DNA from: Hetaerina americana
Lineage: Eukaryota > Arthropoda > Insecta > Odonata > Calopterygidae
NCBI GenBank assembly: GCA_022747635.1
Contig: JAKTNV010000023.1
Location: forward strand, 422,001-486,000
Length of the DNA: 64,000 bases
Reading direction: 5' to 3'
Shown here: one piece after another, positions 47,027 to 57,466 of the stretch
How positions within the stretch are numbered: position 1 is the stretch's first letter
Layout: every line of letters begins with the position of its first letter
The notes under the pieces: model-generated
Told to the model about the DNA's origin: nothing
The model's database searches: none
What the model saw: only the letters and a program-made list of their open reading frames with translations
Program-made: the position numbers and the translations under genes

Positions 47027-48425
47027 TCTAAGTATCTATGAGGAAGGAATTTGTGAGATCAGTTTTAGTTCCTATTCCGAAAAAGGTAAAGGCTACATCA
47101 TGTGAGGACTACAGGACAATAAGTTTGATATCCCACGCAGCCAAAGTTGTTCTCAGAATCATAAACAAAAGGATAGAGTAGGGCAAATGTTTACTTAGGG
47201 GATGATCAATTTGGGTTTAGGAAGGGGAGAGGGACGCGTGATGCCATTGCATTAATGAGATTATTAATCGAGAGGAATATAGAATACAACCAGGAGGTAT
47301 TTGCCTGTTTCGTAGATTTCGAAAAACCTTTGATAGAGTGAATTGGGAAAAACTAATGAGTATATTGAAGAAAATAAGAATAGATTGGAGGGAAAGGAGG
47401 CTAATCCGAAAGCTGTACTTGTATCAGACTGCTCGGGTGCGGGTGGAAAACGGGAAGTCCGGTTGGGCAGTGTTAGGAAGAGGTGTAAGACATGGTTTCC
47501 TAACATCACCGATGCTGTTCAACCTTTATTTGGACGAATTGATTAAAGAGGCATGGACAGAACTGGAAGTATGATGAATGAAAGTGGGTGGGGAATTCGC
47601 AAAATCAGTTAGGTTCGCTGATGACCAAGCTTTAGCTTGTCAGTCAGCCAAGGGGTTGCCAGCATTGCTGAGTGAATTGGAAATTCAGTGCGACAGGTGT
47701 GGAATGAAATTCAATATTAATAAAACAAAGGTTATGCGATTTCCTAGAAAGAAAAAGGCTGAGGTAAACGTTAAAATAGGAGGGTAAAAAATAGAGCAGG
47801 TAGAACAGTTTACGTATCTCGGAAGTGTTTTGGACCCACACGGCCAAATTAGTAGGGACGTAAGGGGAATAATTGCGCTAGGCAAAGAGGCTTTCACAAG
47901 GAGGAGGGAGTTGATGACGGGGACGTTGAGTAAGGATGTTAAGAAAAGACTCGTAAAAACTTTGATATGGAGCGTAGCTATGTACGGCTCGGAAACGTGG
48001 TCATTGAAGCAGGAGGATAGACGTAGACTGGAGGCTTTTGAAATGTGGGTGTGGAGAAGAATGGAGAAGGTGAAATGGACCGAGAAGAAAACAAATGAGG
48101 AAGTACTTGGTATGGTGGGCGAAGAGAGGCGTTTGTTGGGAGAAATCCTGTGGAGGCAGGAAAAGTGGATGAAGAGGGTATTGACCGGCAGCGGGATGTT
48201 GAACACTATAATAGAGGGGAGAACGTTACGGACACGAGGAAAGGGAGGGAACCGGATAGGAATGTTAGACGGGATGAATGGAGGAAGAAAATACTTAGAG
48301 ATGAAGAGGGACCTGATGTAGAGTAGGATGCTGGATTTTGTGTTTTGTTTGGAGTCACAAATATTTATTTAGTAGCTGTTTCCATCCAAAAACCTACCTT
48401 AACCGTTAGATTACCTAATAATATA
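47027..48425 (+). pseudogene. RTE-type LINE, copy B, 5'-truncated
   Basis: It starts inside the reverse transcriptase (SIYEEGI, DYRTISLISHAAKV, QFGFRKGRGTRDA) and runs to the 3' end at ACCTACCTTAACC. Frameshifts occur near 47180, 47330 and 47570, and a TAA at about 47787. The catalytic VRFADDQALACQS (about 47605-47640) is intact, as is the C-terminal 163-codon stretch (47830-48321) with GSETWSLKQEDRRRLEAFE and KTNEEVLGMVGEERR. Compared with copy A it keeps the segment that is garbled there. Confidence 0.9.
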
Positions 48426-48430
48426 ATTAA

Positions 48431-48625
48431 GTGGGTCGCGGTAGTCCAGGGGACGAGAGGGCGTTGGACTACTGACCGAAGGGTCCCAGGTTTGATTCCC
48501 AGACAAATCTCTGGGCACCTGCAGCTCCACCCCAGCTATGTGATTTTTCGGGTACCCTCCCCTTATCTAGAATTGTCAGGAGCCGTGCCTAACTTCGTCC
48601 ACCTTTCAACTCTTATTTTTAGCAA
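48431..48625 (+). mobile_element. tRNA-derived SINE, second family
   Basis: A tRNA-like head (GTCGCGGTAGTCCAGGGG as A-box region, GGTTTGATTCC as B box), then a short body with CCTCCCCTTATCTAGAATTG and an indistinct end near 48625. The sequence is unrelated to SINE family 1 and only one copy is in the window. It lies directly after RTE copy B. No target duplication was found, so the 3' boundary is a guess. Confidence 0.65.
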
Positions 48626-49290
48626 CTAGTACCAGCCACGACAGGGAAAGTTTAATTGACTCATTCTTCCACTTTTTTACTTGAACCAATTTTTGCTCTT
48701 ATAATGCTGGCAGGTTTTTTTTAATTCGTTAGTTCTGGACATGCGCTAGATGGACGCCACACAATGTCGGTGCATATTCACTGGGCAGTGGCGAAATGCA
48801 TCTGGTTGGATTACTTGAAATGTTTATAACTCACAGAGAGTTACTTTTTCTAACAGTTTCTAGTTTTTGCAGCCTCATTCACAACAATTGAAATAGAGTT
48901 TTTTTAACGTATTATTAAGATTATCGTGATCTCAAGCCACTTTCTGTTTGCTGCTGGCCCTCTGCACCTATCTGCGCATCCCATTCTCGAGACAAAAAAT
49001 AAATGAATACTAGGCATACTTTAAATATGTGCTCATTTTGCTCGTTAATACACATTTGAAACGAAAGTAAATTCGAAATTTATTGCATATTTTCATGAGT
49101 TCTATGATACTGCTATGATTCTACACTAAACAACGAGAGGAAACAATTGTGATGATAAGTGGGGTGAAACGAAGTGGCGCCAAGCAGAGATGGCTCTTCA
49201 AAGGAAATATAAAGTTAGTAAGGAGTCTGAAAAAGACCTTGGTACGACTCTAATTTTACCACCTCATCCATCAGCTACTATTTAAATATC
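48626..49290. other. No gene recognised
   Basis: AT-rich sequence without recognised features. Confidence 0.5.
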
Positions 49291-49301
49291 CCCAAATTTG
49301 A

Positions 49302-49599
49302 GGGGGATCGAGATGGTGCGGGGGCTAACGTACTGGCTTCCCACCTAGAGGGCCCGGGTTCAAATCCCGGCGGTGTTGAATATTTTTCAGATGTATCTCG
49401 GTCCCTGCTTGAGGTGCTTTGTGGAGGGCACTTTGAGTGAGTACACCGTCCGTCGGATGGGACGGACCCCTTGGCGCCTTTCGTTAAGAGTAGGCTAATG
49501 CCGACGCCGGGTTTCTCCCCACCCTTCATCCTTTCCTGTCCATCCCCTATTGCACAAATGACCTCAACTGTCCGTCGCCTCCCCTAAATACTGCTACTA
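49302..49599 (+). mobile_element. SINE family 1, copy D
   Basis: Plus orientation with a clear B box (GGTTCAAATCC), tail CTGCTACTAC, and the 11-base target duplication CCCAAATTTGA at 49291-49301 and 49600-49610. It looks like one of the least changed copies. A small deletion removes the AACTG before GGACCCCTTGG seen in copy C. Confidence 0.93.
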
Positions 49600-51713
49600 C
49601 CCAAATTTGAAATTTCAATCTCAAAACTCATGTCCCGGGAGGCGTTGATGAAAAAAGGTGGAGCATCCACATAAACATATATTAAATTTGGCAAAAATTT
49701 GATAGGTTTGATTGGCTTATGCCGATTGATACCTGAAACGCACGAGGAGTGGGCCAGCGGTTTATTCGGCACAATACTCCCGCACGCGGACTTTCAACTG
49801 CTACAGATAGCTCACAAATATTCGCATACGAGTCCCGACTGGCAAGCTATTCTGAGCGCGGACATACCATTCACTGAGTGTTGATACCTGACCAAAGACG
49901 AAGTGAACATTTATAAATCGAAAGTAGAATAAATTAACCTTTCGTCTTCCGGTTTTCCTAACGCAGGAAATCCACAGCTGCCAACTTAATCCATGTGTTT
50001 TTGCGTGGTTGTCAAGATAAAATATGGCACTTTCAAAGGCTGCGATACATTTTGCAGATTTGAAACTAACTGATAAATAGGGACATATTGTTGCTAGTTG
50101 GCAACACGTTTAACTCTTTTAGTTTATTAAGACTGATTAAAAACTAACGTGGTTAAGCGTCATTTTCGAATCTTCAGTCTTATGATTCACGCAAATCTTT
50201 CAATGTCACAATTTCCATCTCGGCTTCCGTTGGGAGAGGAGCGCGGATTGAAGCAGCGGAGGCATCGCTCACCCGAACATTCCCATTGGTAACTTTCAGT
50301 CTCGATCATTATTTAGCGAATACCGTATCCACATTGACTTCGCATAGTGTACGGATGAGGTTGGAGCCGGAAAGGTGAGGTCTTATATCTTTCACATATA
50401 TGAGCGCTGGACTTGCGTAATCCATTTCAGGAAGCAGCAGTCAACAAGCCATTCTTCCATACTTACGTAATTTCTGGCATCGCAAAGCAGAATGAGACTA
50501 ATCGCTATGACGAACACCGGTAGATAATACGGGAAAAGATAAAAAACAACGGTGACTCCAGCGGTAACACAACACCCGGACAAATGAAAAAGTGTTCCAT
50601 TGGAATTACAGCGGATTATTTCCATTTCACCCGACGTCAAGTTGGGACAGTGAAAATGAAATAAAATATATCAAGTTTCTCTCCTCGATGAGGAATGATA
50701 TTCAACATCTTTGTCTTGAAAGGAGGTTAACTGTTCACGATAAGGAACAAAGGACACCTTTGTAGCATCCCACAACAAGGATATATCGCAAGACTAAAGT
50801 TTCGTAGCAATAAATCCTTAGGTATGGGTGGATTCACAAAGCTGTCACTCCTCATTCATCACGAAGCAATTCCACGGCGTGACGTCCCAGGGGATCGAGG
50901 TTAACAAAATAAGAGCAAAAAATCACGCCGGCTCGAGAAATGAACCACGTCATCCTCGGGCGGAGAGGGGTAAGCGGTGACGGAAGGCCCCGGGCGCGGG
51001 GTCACGTCCCCTCTTCAGCGACCGTCAACATCTCGAACGAGTCAAGGGGCCGGGCGCGGGGGGGAAGGGGGACGAAAGGATAACGTCCCGAGCGTGACCG
51101 TCGCATCAATAAAGCTGCGGCCCGACTGCTAATTGGATATTCGGATGGGAGACACCATGAAAGGCCCCACATTCATGGCCCTCGGGAAGGGGTTTTTTCC
51201 TCCTAGACGGTCCGCCAAGTGCCCGACTGCGCGCCTGTGGGAGGAGGACGCCTCCGCCCCGACGCACCCAGGAAGGAAATAAATCCACGGTAGACTGATA
51301 AGGCGACGACGCTCCGTGGCGCCGTCGACCCCCGCACCGCCGAGTTCCACGGCCCTAACGAAGGAAACCCCCGTCCCACCTCTCCCCCGACACCGCCACA
51401 CCATACACCCCCTACACCACCACACACCCCCCGCTTCAGCAACCCTACTTCACATCCTGTTCGCCTAACCACCTCCCCTCCCCCCGGCCCTCGAAAAGCA
51501 TCATTCTCTCTATTCGCTCAAAGTTCAGCTCCCCCTTCACTCCTTACACGCGGATCCTTCCTTCAAACTCCCCCCCTCCCGACGGGACCGCAAGCCTCGA
51601 ACCCCCTGCCCCCGAAATACGCCCCCCTTCCGCCCAAAAAACTCATCGGCAGGAGGTCCTAGGGCGACCGCCCGCCCACTCCGAGAATCTCGGGTCGATA
51701 GACCAAGTGCGGG

Positions 51714-51830
51714 GTTGCGGGGGGAGAGGAGGGGGAGAGGAAGGGGGAGAGGAAAGGGGAAAGGAAGAGGGAGAGGAGGGGGGAGAGGAGGGGGAAGAAG
51801 AGGGGGGAGAGGAGGGGGGCGGCGACGCTT
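51714..51830. repeat. Polypurine (G/A) tract
   Basis: About 115 bases almost entirely of G and A on the plus strand, built from GGGGGAGAGGA-like repeats. Such tracts can form triplex or G-quadruplex structures. It lies about 80 bases upstream of a TATAAA on the same strand. Confidence 0.85.
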
Positions 51831-51906
51831 GGAAAAGAAATGAGGGAGAGGGGGAATGCGGGGGGGGGAGTACTGTGGGGGTACACGGAAGTGGGGTGGC
51901 GACCAT

Positions 51907-51912
51907 TATAAA
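51907..51912 (+). promoter_or_regulatory. Possible TATA box
   Basis: TATAAA followed by GGCCGCC in an otherwise GC-rich stretch, where it stands out by composition. No downstream exon could be recognised, so this is a weak call. Confidence 0.2.
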
Positions 51913-53128
51913 GGCCGCCACTATCCACGGCTCGCTTTGAGGATTGTCCGAGCACTCCCCTCTCCCCTGCTCCCATCGCTTCCACCCGATTAACAGGGGG
52001 GGGGACCGGGGGAAGCGAGAGCGTCGTCGCAGACGCTGCCTCTCCCCAAGCGCTCCCTTCCTCCACCCTCGCCGCATCGTTCCTCGCCCTGCCATCCCAA
52101 GACCCCTTGCACCACCGTCGACCACGCCGTCGTCGGACCAGCGCTTCCACACGGACAAGGACACTAAGAAATCTTCTGATCGTATTCCTCTGGTCGCTAC
52201 TTCCGCCCGCTGCATTTTCCCGCCAAGGCGTAGGTGGGGAGGGAGGGCGCCGCGAACGCCGTCCAGGAGGCATTTATGGGAAGGGCTCGCGCGCGGGTCA
52301 GATTGTGTTCGTGTGGGTGAGGAGTATGTGCGAATTGGCGAGTCCGCGTGGGTGTGTGTAGGCGAAATGGCAGTGTTATGGTCCTCTTCCGCCCGCAGAC
52401 CAAACGCCCGGATTCGATCTGACCGGATTCCGAATGGAATTTCCGGTATTTCGCGCCTTTGCGACGGGGAAACCCGTGCTTTCGACTCCTTCGTTCGGCC
52501 AACTCCCCTCTCCGATCATTTGAAATCGTGAGAAAATATTTCTGAAGGAATGGTGGTCCATCTAAAACAAAATAATCAACGACAAACCGGTAAGAATTCG
52601 AAACAGCGAACCTAGAGTCGACCGGAGAAGCAAGTTTGGCTCATCCGGTGAACGCGTCACACCCTTAGTACATGTAGGAAGAACCTTTCCATGCGCGAAA
52701 CATGCGACGAATGGCGACGCTGTGGGACGCAGTTCACTGAACCGGGACAGCTTTGGAAGCTCAAAATTAACGCCGCACCTCGCGGGTGCTGAGGATGACG
52801 CCCAACGTCTTCCCATCTTTGTGCCTTAAGGAATCGAATACAGCATCAACACCATGCATACGATGGCGATGGATTTTGAACTGGTTGACGATAAATATGA
52901 GTTAACGTAGATACTCAGGACTTTGTCCAAGAAGGCAGTTAAAACCTCATACGGCAAAACAGACGGCAACAACGTGCGAATAAACATGATTTTTGAAACC
53001 TTAACCAAGGTCTATATTGATGTACGCTTTCGGAATAAACCGACCTTCAGGTTTCCGACGGTTGAGCTCTTGATTCACTTTTTACCTTCTCCACGAATCG
53101 CCCAACCGACGAAGGACATACGTACGTA

Positions 53129-54058
53129 CAAGGTTGGACCCAAAAGTGGTAGGACTGATTTTCTCTGGCGCGAACGGAGCGGCGGAGGGGGGTCTGCTTG
53201 GCAGGGTAAGGTGGAGGGGGCTCTTAGCAACAGACCAACACCAACCTCAGTCGCCTGCGGGCTATCGTTGAGTGAGGACACCGTTTTTAGTGAAGCAAGT
53301 TTTTTGTCCGCGTCGAAAAACAAAATGAATCTGAATTTAGAGCAACGTTATTCCGTGACGTTTTGTGCGAAACTCGGGAAGACGGCAACTGAGACCCTCG
53401 ATATGATCAAGCAGGCTTATGGGGACACTGCCTTAAGCCGTTCCACAGTATTTGAGTGGCACAAGTTGTTTAAAGAGGGTAGGGAGCTCGTTGAAGACGA
53501 CCATCGCTCCGGACGGCCGTCGACGGCAAGAACCGACACGAATGTGGACAGAGTGAGGACACTGCTAAACACAGACCGACGCTTAACCAGTGAAGAAATT
53601 GCAGACCCTCACCAGGTGCTCACCCGCCTCCGAGAATGCGTGAAAAGAGTCCGACCGGCCATCGCAAACTGCTGGGTGTTTCATTATGACAACGCGCCGT
53701 GCCATGGCGCGCTCGTCGTCAGACAGCTCCTGGCCAAATACGGCGTTGCCACGTTGCCGCACCCGCCCTATTCTCCCAATCTGGCACCACCGGACTTCTT
53801 CTTCTTCCCCCTGATGAAAAGACAGCTCAAGGGACGACGTTTTGACTCGATAAAGGCCGTTCAAGAGGCTTCGACGAGGGTCATCAACGGCATCCCCAAA
53901 GAAAATTTCCAGCGGGCGTACGGGGAATGGGAGCAACGTTACACTAAGGTTGTAGCAGCTCAAGGAGCATAGTTTGAAGATTATTAAGTCGATGTAAGTA
54001 TATCGTCAATAAAATTCTTGTAAAAAAATCAGTCCTACCACTTTTGGGTGCGACCCTG
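53129..54058 (+). mobile_element. Internally deleted mariner element MLE-2
   Basis: Terminal inverted repeats begin CAAGGTTGGACCCAAAAGTG at the left and, reversed, CAGGGTCGCACCCAAAAGTG at the right, with TA on both sides (53127-53128 and 54059-54060). At 930 bases it is about 350 shorter than a full mariner because the middle of the transposase gene is missing. Ends look intact, so it could be moved by a transposase supplied in trans. Confidence 0.94.
53325..53972 (+). pseudogene. MLE-2 transposase with internal deletion
   Basis: An open frame of 215 codons from MNLNLEQRYSVTFC. The N-terminal helix-turn-helix pair is present (FEWHKLFKEGRELVEDD, GRPSTAR, RLTSEEIA). The frame then jumps from SEEIA directly to the DPHQVLTRLRE region, removing the first catalytic Asp block. 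The second (VFHYDNAPCHGA) and third (PYSPNLAPPDFFF) blocks remain. The deletion is in frame. Without the first Asp it cannot catalyse transposition but might still bind inverted repeats. Confidence 0.92.
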
Positions 54059-54359
54059 TACGTCTGGCAAGACGTTTCCCCGCTAGGAAAATTTTGAAGC
54101 TATATGATCATCCTTAGTCAGATATACTAGTGGAGGAGAAAAAAGACCTTACAACGACAATGGTCAATATAAGGAGACGAAGAAGAAGTTCAATCTTATA
54201 ATAAACAACATTAAAACTGAGGTATTAATCTGCAGTCGACGTAGGGGAGATAATCTCCTAGAAAAAGGGAAAGACGCACTGGAACAAGTGAAAGAGTTCA
54301 GGTTCTTCAGGCAGCAGGATCATTAGAAATGGAAGAAGCAAGAGGGATATACGAGGCTA

Positions 54360-55265
54360 GGCTGAAAACTAATGCACACATGCTTAAAGATCACAAACAA
54401 AATGACCAGAAGCACTCCTGGTGGAAAGGGGAAGTAACATGCCCCCTCAACATGCATGTGCATGTTTGAGGTCGTTCAGTGTACTTCGAGAAGCGGAAGT
54501 ATGGAGATGTGTTCTAGTGCTATGTCAACGCGAGTTAAACATCGTGCTGTTGTCGCATTTTTAACTGCTGAAAAAATGATTCCTCCTGAGATTTATCGTC
54601 GTTTAAAGGATGTTCATGGTGACGATGCCATTGATAGGTCCACTGTAATTCCATGGGTGGTAAATTTTCGTGGATGCGAGCCAGGAAAAGCCATAATTGT
54701 TGATGAAACACGCAGCGGACGTTCGATCACTGCCACAGACGATAAACATCGCAAACTCGTCGAAGATTTGATTCAAAATGACCGGCGAATCACTCAAAAG
54801 CGTATCGCAAACCATAATGGAATATCCAAAGAAGAGGTTTGTCGTGTTAAAGGCAGCCTGGTGCCAATAATCTTGCAACATGACATCGCTCGTCCACACA
54901 CCTCGCGCGCAACTGGGGAGGCTCTGCGAAACCTGAAATTTGAACCGATTCCACACCCTCCCTTTTTCCCCCAATTTTTTCCTCGACTCAAGAGACACCT
55001 CAAGAGTAATCATTAAACCTCGGACGATGAGGTGAAGGCAGCTGTCAAGTCCTGGATTCGAGAAAAGTCGGTACAGGTTTTCAGTGACGGAATGAAAAAA
55101 ACTGGTTACACGTTGGGAGAAATGTGCTAAACTTAACGGTGACTATGTTGAAAAATAAATATATGATTTTAAAACTTAAAAATTGTACTGAAATGTACTT
55201 TTTGCCCGATCTTGCCATTCGTTTTTGTTCGCGCTCTCCAAGCATGTGTGCATTACTTTTCAGCC
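54360..55265 (+). mobile_element. Internally deleted mariner element MLE-3
   Basis: Inverted repeats (GGCTGAAAACTAATGCACAC at the left; the right end reversed reads GGCTGAAAAGTAATGCACAC), TA flanks at 54358-54359 and 55266-55267, 906 bases. It sits inside the LINE fragment. It is a different family from MLE-1 and MLE-2 by both inverted repeat and protein. Confidence 0.93.
54522..55016 (+). pseudogene. MLE-3 transposase, deleted
   Basis: The frame starts MSTRVKHRAVVAFLTAEKM, with EIYRRLKDVHGDDAIDRSTV in the first helix-turn-helix and RRITQKRIANHNGIS in the second. The first catalytic block is deleted, ILQHDIARPHTS keeps the second Asp, and the third (SPDLAPCD) is reduced to FFPQFFPRLKRHL. After the stop at 55014 a second frame gives SDDEVKAAVKSWI and ends GDYVEK. 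Both the first and third catalytic Asp are lost. Confidence 0.9.
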
Positions 55266-55760
55266 TACCATCGTAGTATGCAGGACAGGACTGACGATGA
55301 AGGCTTTCTATGAGAAGAAGAAACTAGTGATAACAAATTGTAATATCATAGACAAAAGAAAGGGATTCGTTATAAGGGGTTGGAGTTAAGGGAGTTACTT
55401 ATCGGGAGACTGCTTTTCTACTGAAGCGAGACATGGACGACAGGGACAGCAGAGAAAAGAAGACTGGAGGGAACTGAAATAAGGCACACCAGAGTATGCG
55501 GAAAATTATGTGGGTAGACATGTTAACAATTGAAGTAGCACTCAAAAATTCAAAGAGCAGGCGAAGAGAGATCCTATTGAGTACATTAGCAAAAAGGAGA
55601 GAGCGATTGATTGGACTTGCCCTTAGGCGCAATAGTTCACTAAGTATCATGGAAGGGGAGAATTACAGAGAAAGAACTAGGATGACCTACCAGAAACATT
55701 TGATGGAAAATGTCATTGCAAGAAGCTATGGGAGATTGGCAGGGAACAGGTGTTCGTAGA

Positions 55761-56627
55761 GTATCTACAAACCAATCCTCGGATTGATAACACATGAATA
55801 TAGGATCACTCAAGTGCCTTCTCACCTCGCGTAAATTGCACCTATAGGTACACTCCAATAACCTTTGCGGTCGAGCTACCCCCGTAGCAAACTTTAGTAT
55901 TCCTGGACGAATTTTACACTCGACCAAAAAGTAAGACACTACTTTTGATATGAAGGATCTGTATAGTATACTATTTATCCATTTAAGTCGTAAGACTTTA
56001 CAAATCCTATTCAATTTCTCAATTGGAGAAAATATCACTCCCTGATACAAATATTGGATCCGAAGTCAGTTGCTAACACCCCAATCAATCTTGCACAGCT
56101 TCGAGGCAGTTTTCAAAACAGAGTTTCCGAAGTTATTGTGGAAATGAAATTATTAAAGAGTTCCGGGTCATCTCTATGTGAGTTCAAACTTCTTAGTCGA
56201 ATCTGGATGTCCGTTAAACCATTCTCCGGACTGGGGGACTTATTTGGATTGAATTCATTGGAACAATCCAAGTTTTCCTAATGAGTTTCCTCACACGCGT
56301 AGAGCAGAAAGTTCGCGTAAGGCACAAATATGGTATTTTGGATCCTTTCCATTTTATCAAAAGAAATTTTGGCACTTGACATCAACCACTCTCATTTTCC
56401 TCGACAAAAATAACCTGAGAACAATTAATTATGGGGTTCACCAGACTGAAGAAGTTTTATTCATGAATTTCGTTGCCTTACCTTACCTTAAACCTGATCC
56501 CGCGAAAATTCTAACTACTAAAGTTCAAGGTATGCTGTTTGTCTCCTTCAAAATCAAATTTTTCGAGTAATTTCAATTCATTTTGGCCAAGGCGCTATCC
56601 TAACTCGCTTGGAACGTTCTGTACGTA
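55761..56627. other. No gene recognised
   Basis: Mixed sequence between the LINE fragment and MLE-4. Short open frames only. Confidence 0.5.
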
Positions 56628-57466
56628 GTATGAATAAATGGTATCGGGGAAATGTTTTCTTGACGTGACTGTACGTCGCAGCGTGCTCGCACTGCCCAGG
56701 CTCGGTGGTGGGAGATATGACCTCCAACATGCACCAAGCGCCAAGCGCCTGCGAGCGTTAGTTCACGCTATTTCGTGATTTAAATGGACCTCATTCGAAT
56801 GACTCAGTGCAAGCACAACATTCAGCGAACTATTCAACAACCGTAGGCCAACGAATTTAGTGTTGGAATGAGTAAATCGGCTACGGAGACGTTGGGCATT
56901 ATTTGCTAAGTGTTCAAAGATGAAAGCATGTCAAACTGCAGTTTTAAGTCGCACATGCATGGCCGCTCTGGACGGCCGTCGACGTCAAGAATCGACGACA
57001 ACGTGCAACGTGTGCGTGAAGTGCTGAATTCAGACCATCGGTGAATTGTGCGCATGATTTAAAATCAATATGGCATTGATTAGATGATAGTACATACCAT
57101 GATTACTGAAAATTTGGCGATGCGAAACATCTCCGCTAAACTCGCCCCAAAGGTCTTGACGGACGACCAAGAGCAGAGGCGAGTGTCTGCTTGCGAAGTC
57201 ATTCTGCAACGATTCCCCAACCCCCTTACAGTCCCGACTTGGCACCAGCAGCCTCTCCAAAGTGCCGTCGAAGAAGCTTGCACGCGTATCCTTAAGGACC
57301 TTCCGGATTCTGTCTACTATGGAGCCTTTGAGTCGTGGAAAAGCCACAGGCAAATGTGTGTCGACGCTCGAGGGATGTACTCAGAAGACATTTGAGGCAT
57401 CGTAGCAATATCGGATAAATATCTATTTTTCCGATACTTTTCTTGACACTTTTTATACAAACCTAG
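56628..57466 (+). mobile_element. Decayed, deleted mariner element MLE-4
   Basis: Transposase fragments in order: SKSATETLGII, HMHGRSGRPSTSRIDDNV with VREVLNSDHR, then NLAMRNISAKLAPKVLTDDQEQRR (57100-57180). A jump follows to CTRILKDLPDSVYYGAFESW and the end at 57395. All three catalytic blocks are missing or deleted. Ends are approximate: GTATGAATAAATGGTATCGG at the left resembles the reversed right end GTATAAAAAGTGTCAAGAAA with a seven-base gap, consistent with mariner inverted repeats. Confidence 0.8.

Larger units (their letters stand above)
49611..53126. other. No gene recognised; CpG-rich, possible promoter region
   Basis: 49611-50890 is ordinary sequence. 50900-52560 is very GC- and CpG-rich, with a polypurine tract and a TATAAA at 51907. 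Long open frames on both strands here (for example 51643-52273 and 51944-52531) are low-complexity Pro, Ser, Gly and Arg strings and are not supported as genes. It may be the 5' non-coding region of an unseen gene. Confidence 0.4.
54125..55760 (+). pseudogene. LINE C-terminal fragment, split by a mariner
   Basis: Left piece 54125-54357: NNIKTEVLICSRRR, then EQVKEFRFF, the usual NxxKTxVL and VEEFxYLG region after the catalytic site. Right piece 55268-55760: KRDMDDR, SMRKIMWVD, SKSRRREILLSTLAKRRERL, LALRRNSSL and RMTYQKHLMENV, the C-terminal WxGHxLRRN-type segment of RTE/Jockey-like LINEs. Both pieces are in plus orientation with several frame changes. The sequence is not the RTE family found at 30 kb. 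Confidence 0.7.

Noticed and set aside
50392..50640. Minus-strand open frame with hydrophobic segments
   Set aside because: Only 82 codons, no family wording, and no splice context; could be chance in AT-rich DNA.
51643..52531. Long open frames on both strands in the GC-rich block
   Set aside because: Low-complexity Pro/Ser/Gly/Arg translations on overlapping frames of both strands; no motif or splice support.
53325..53972. Domesticated SETMAR-like host gene
   Set aside because: The reading lies between intact mariner inverted repeats with TA flanks and lacks the first catalytic block, so it is a deleted transposon.
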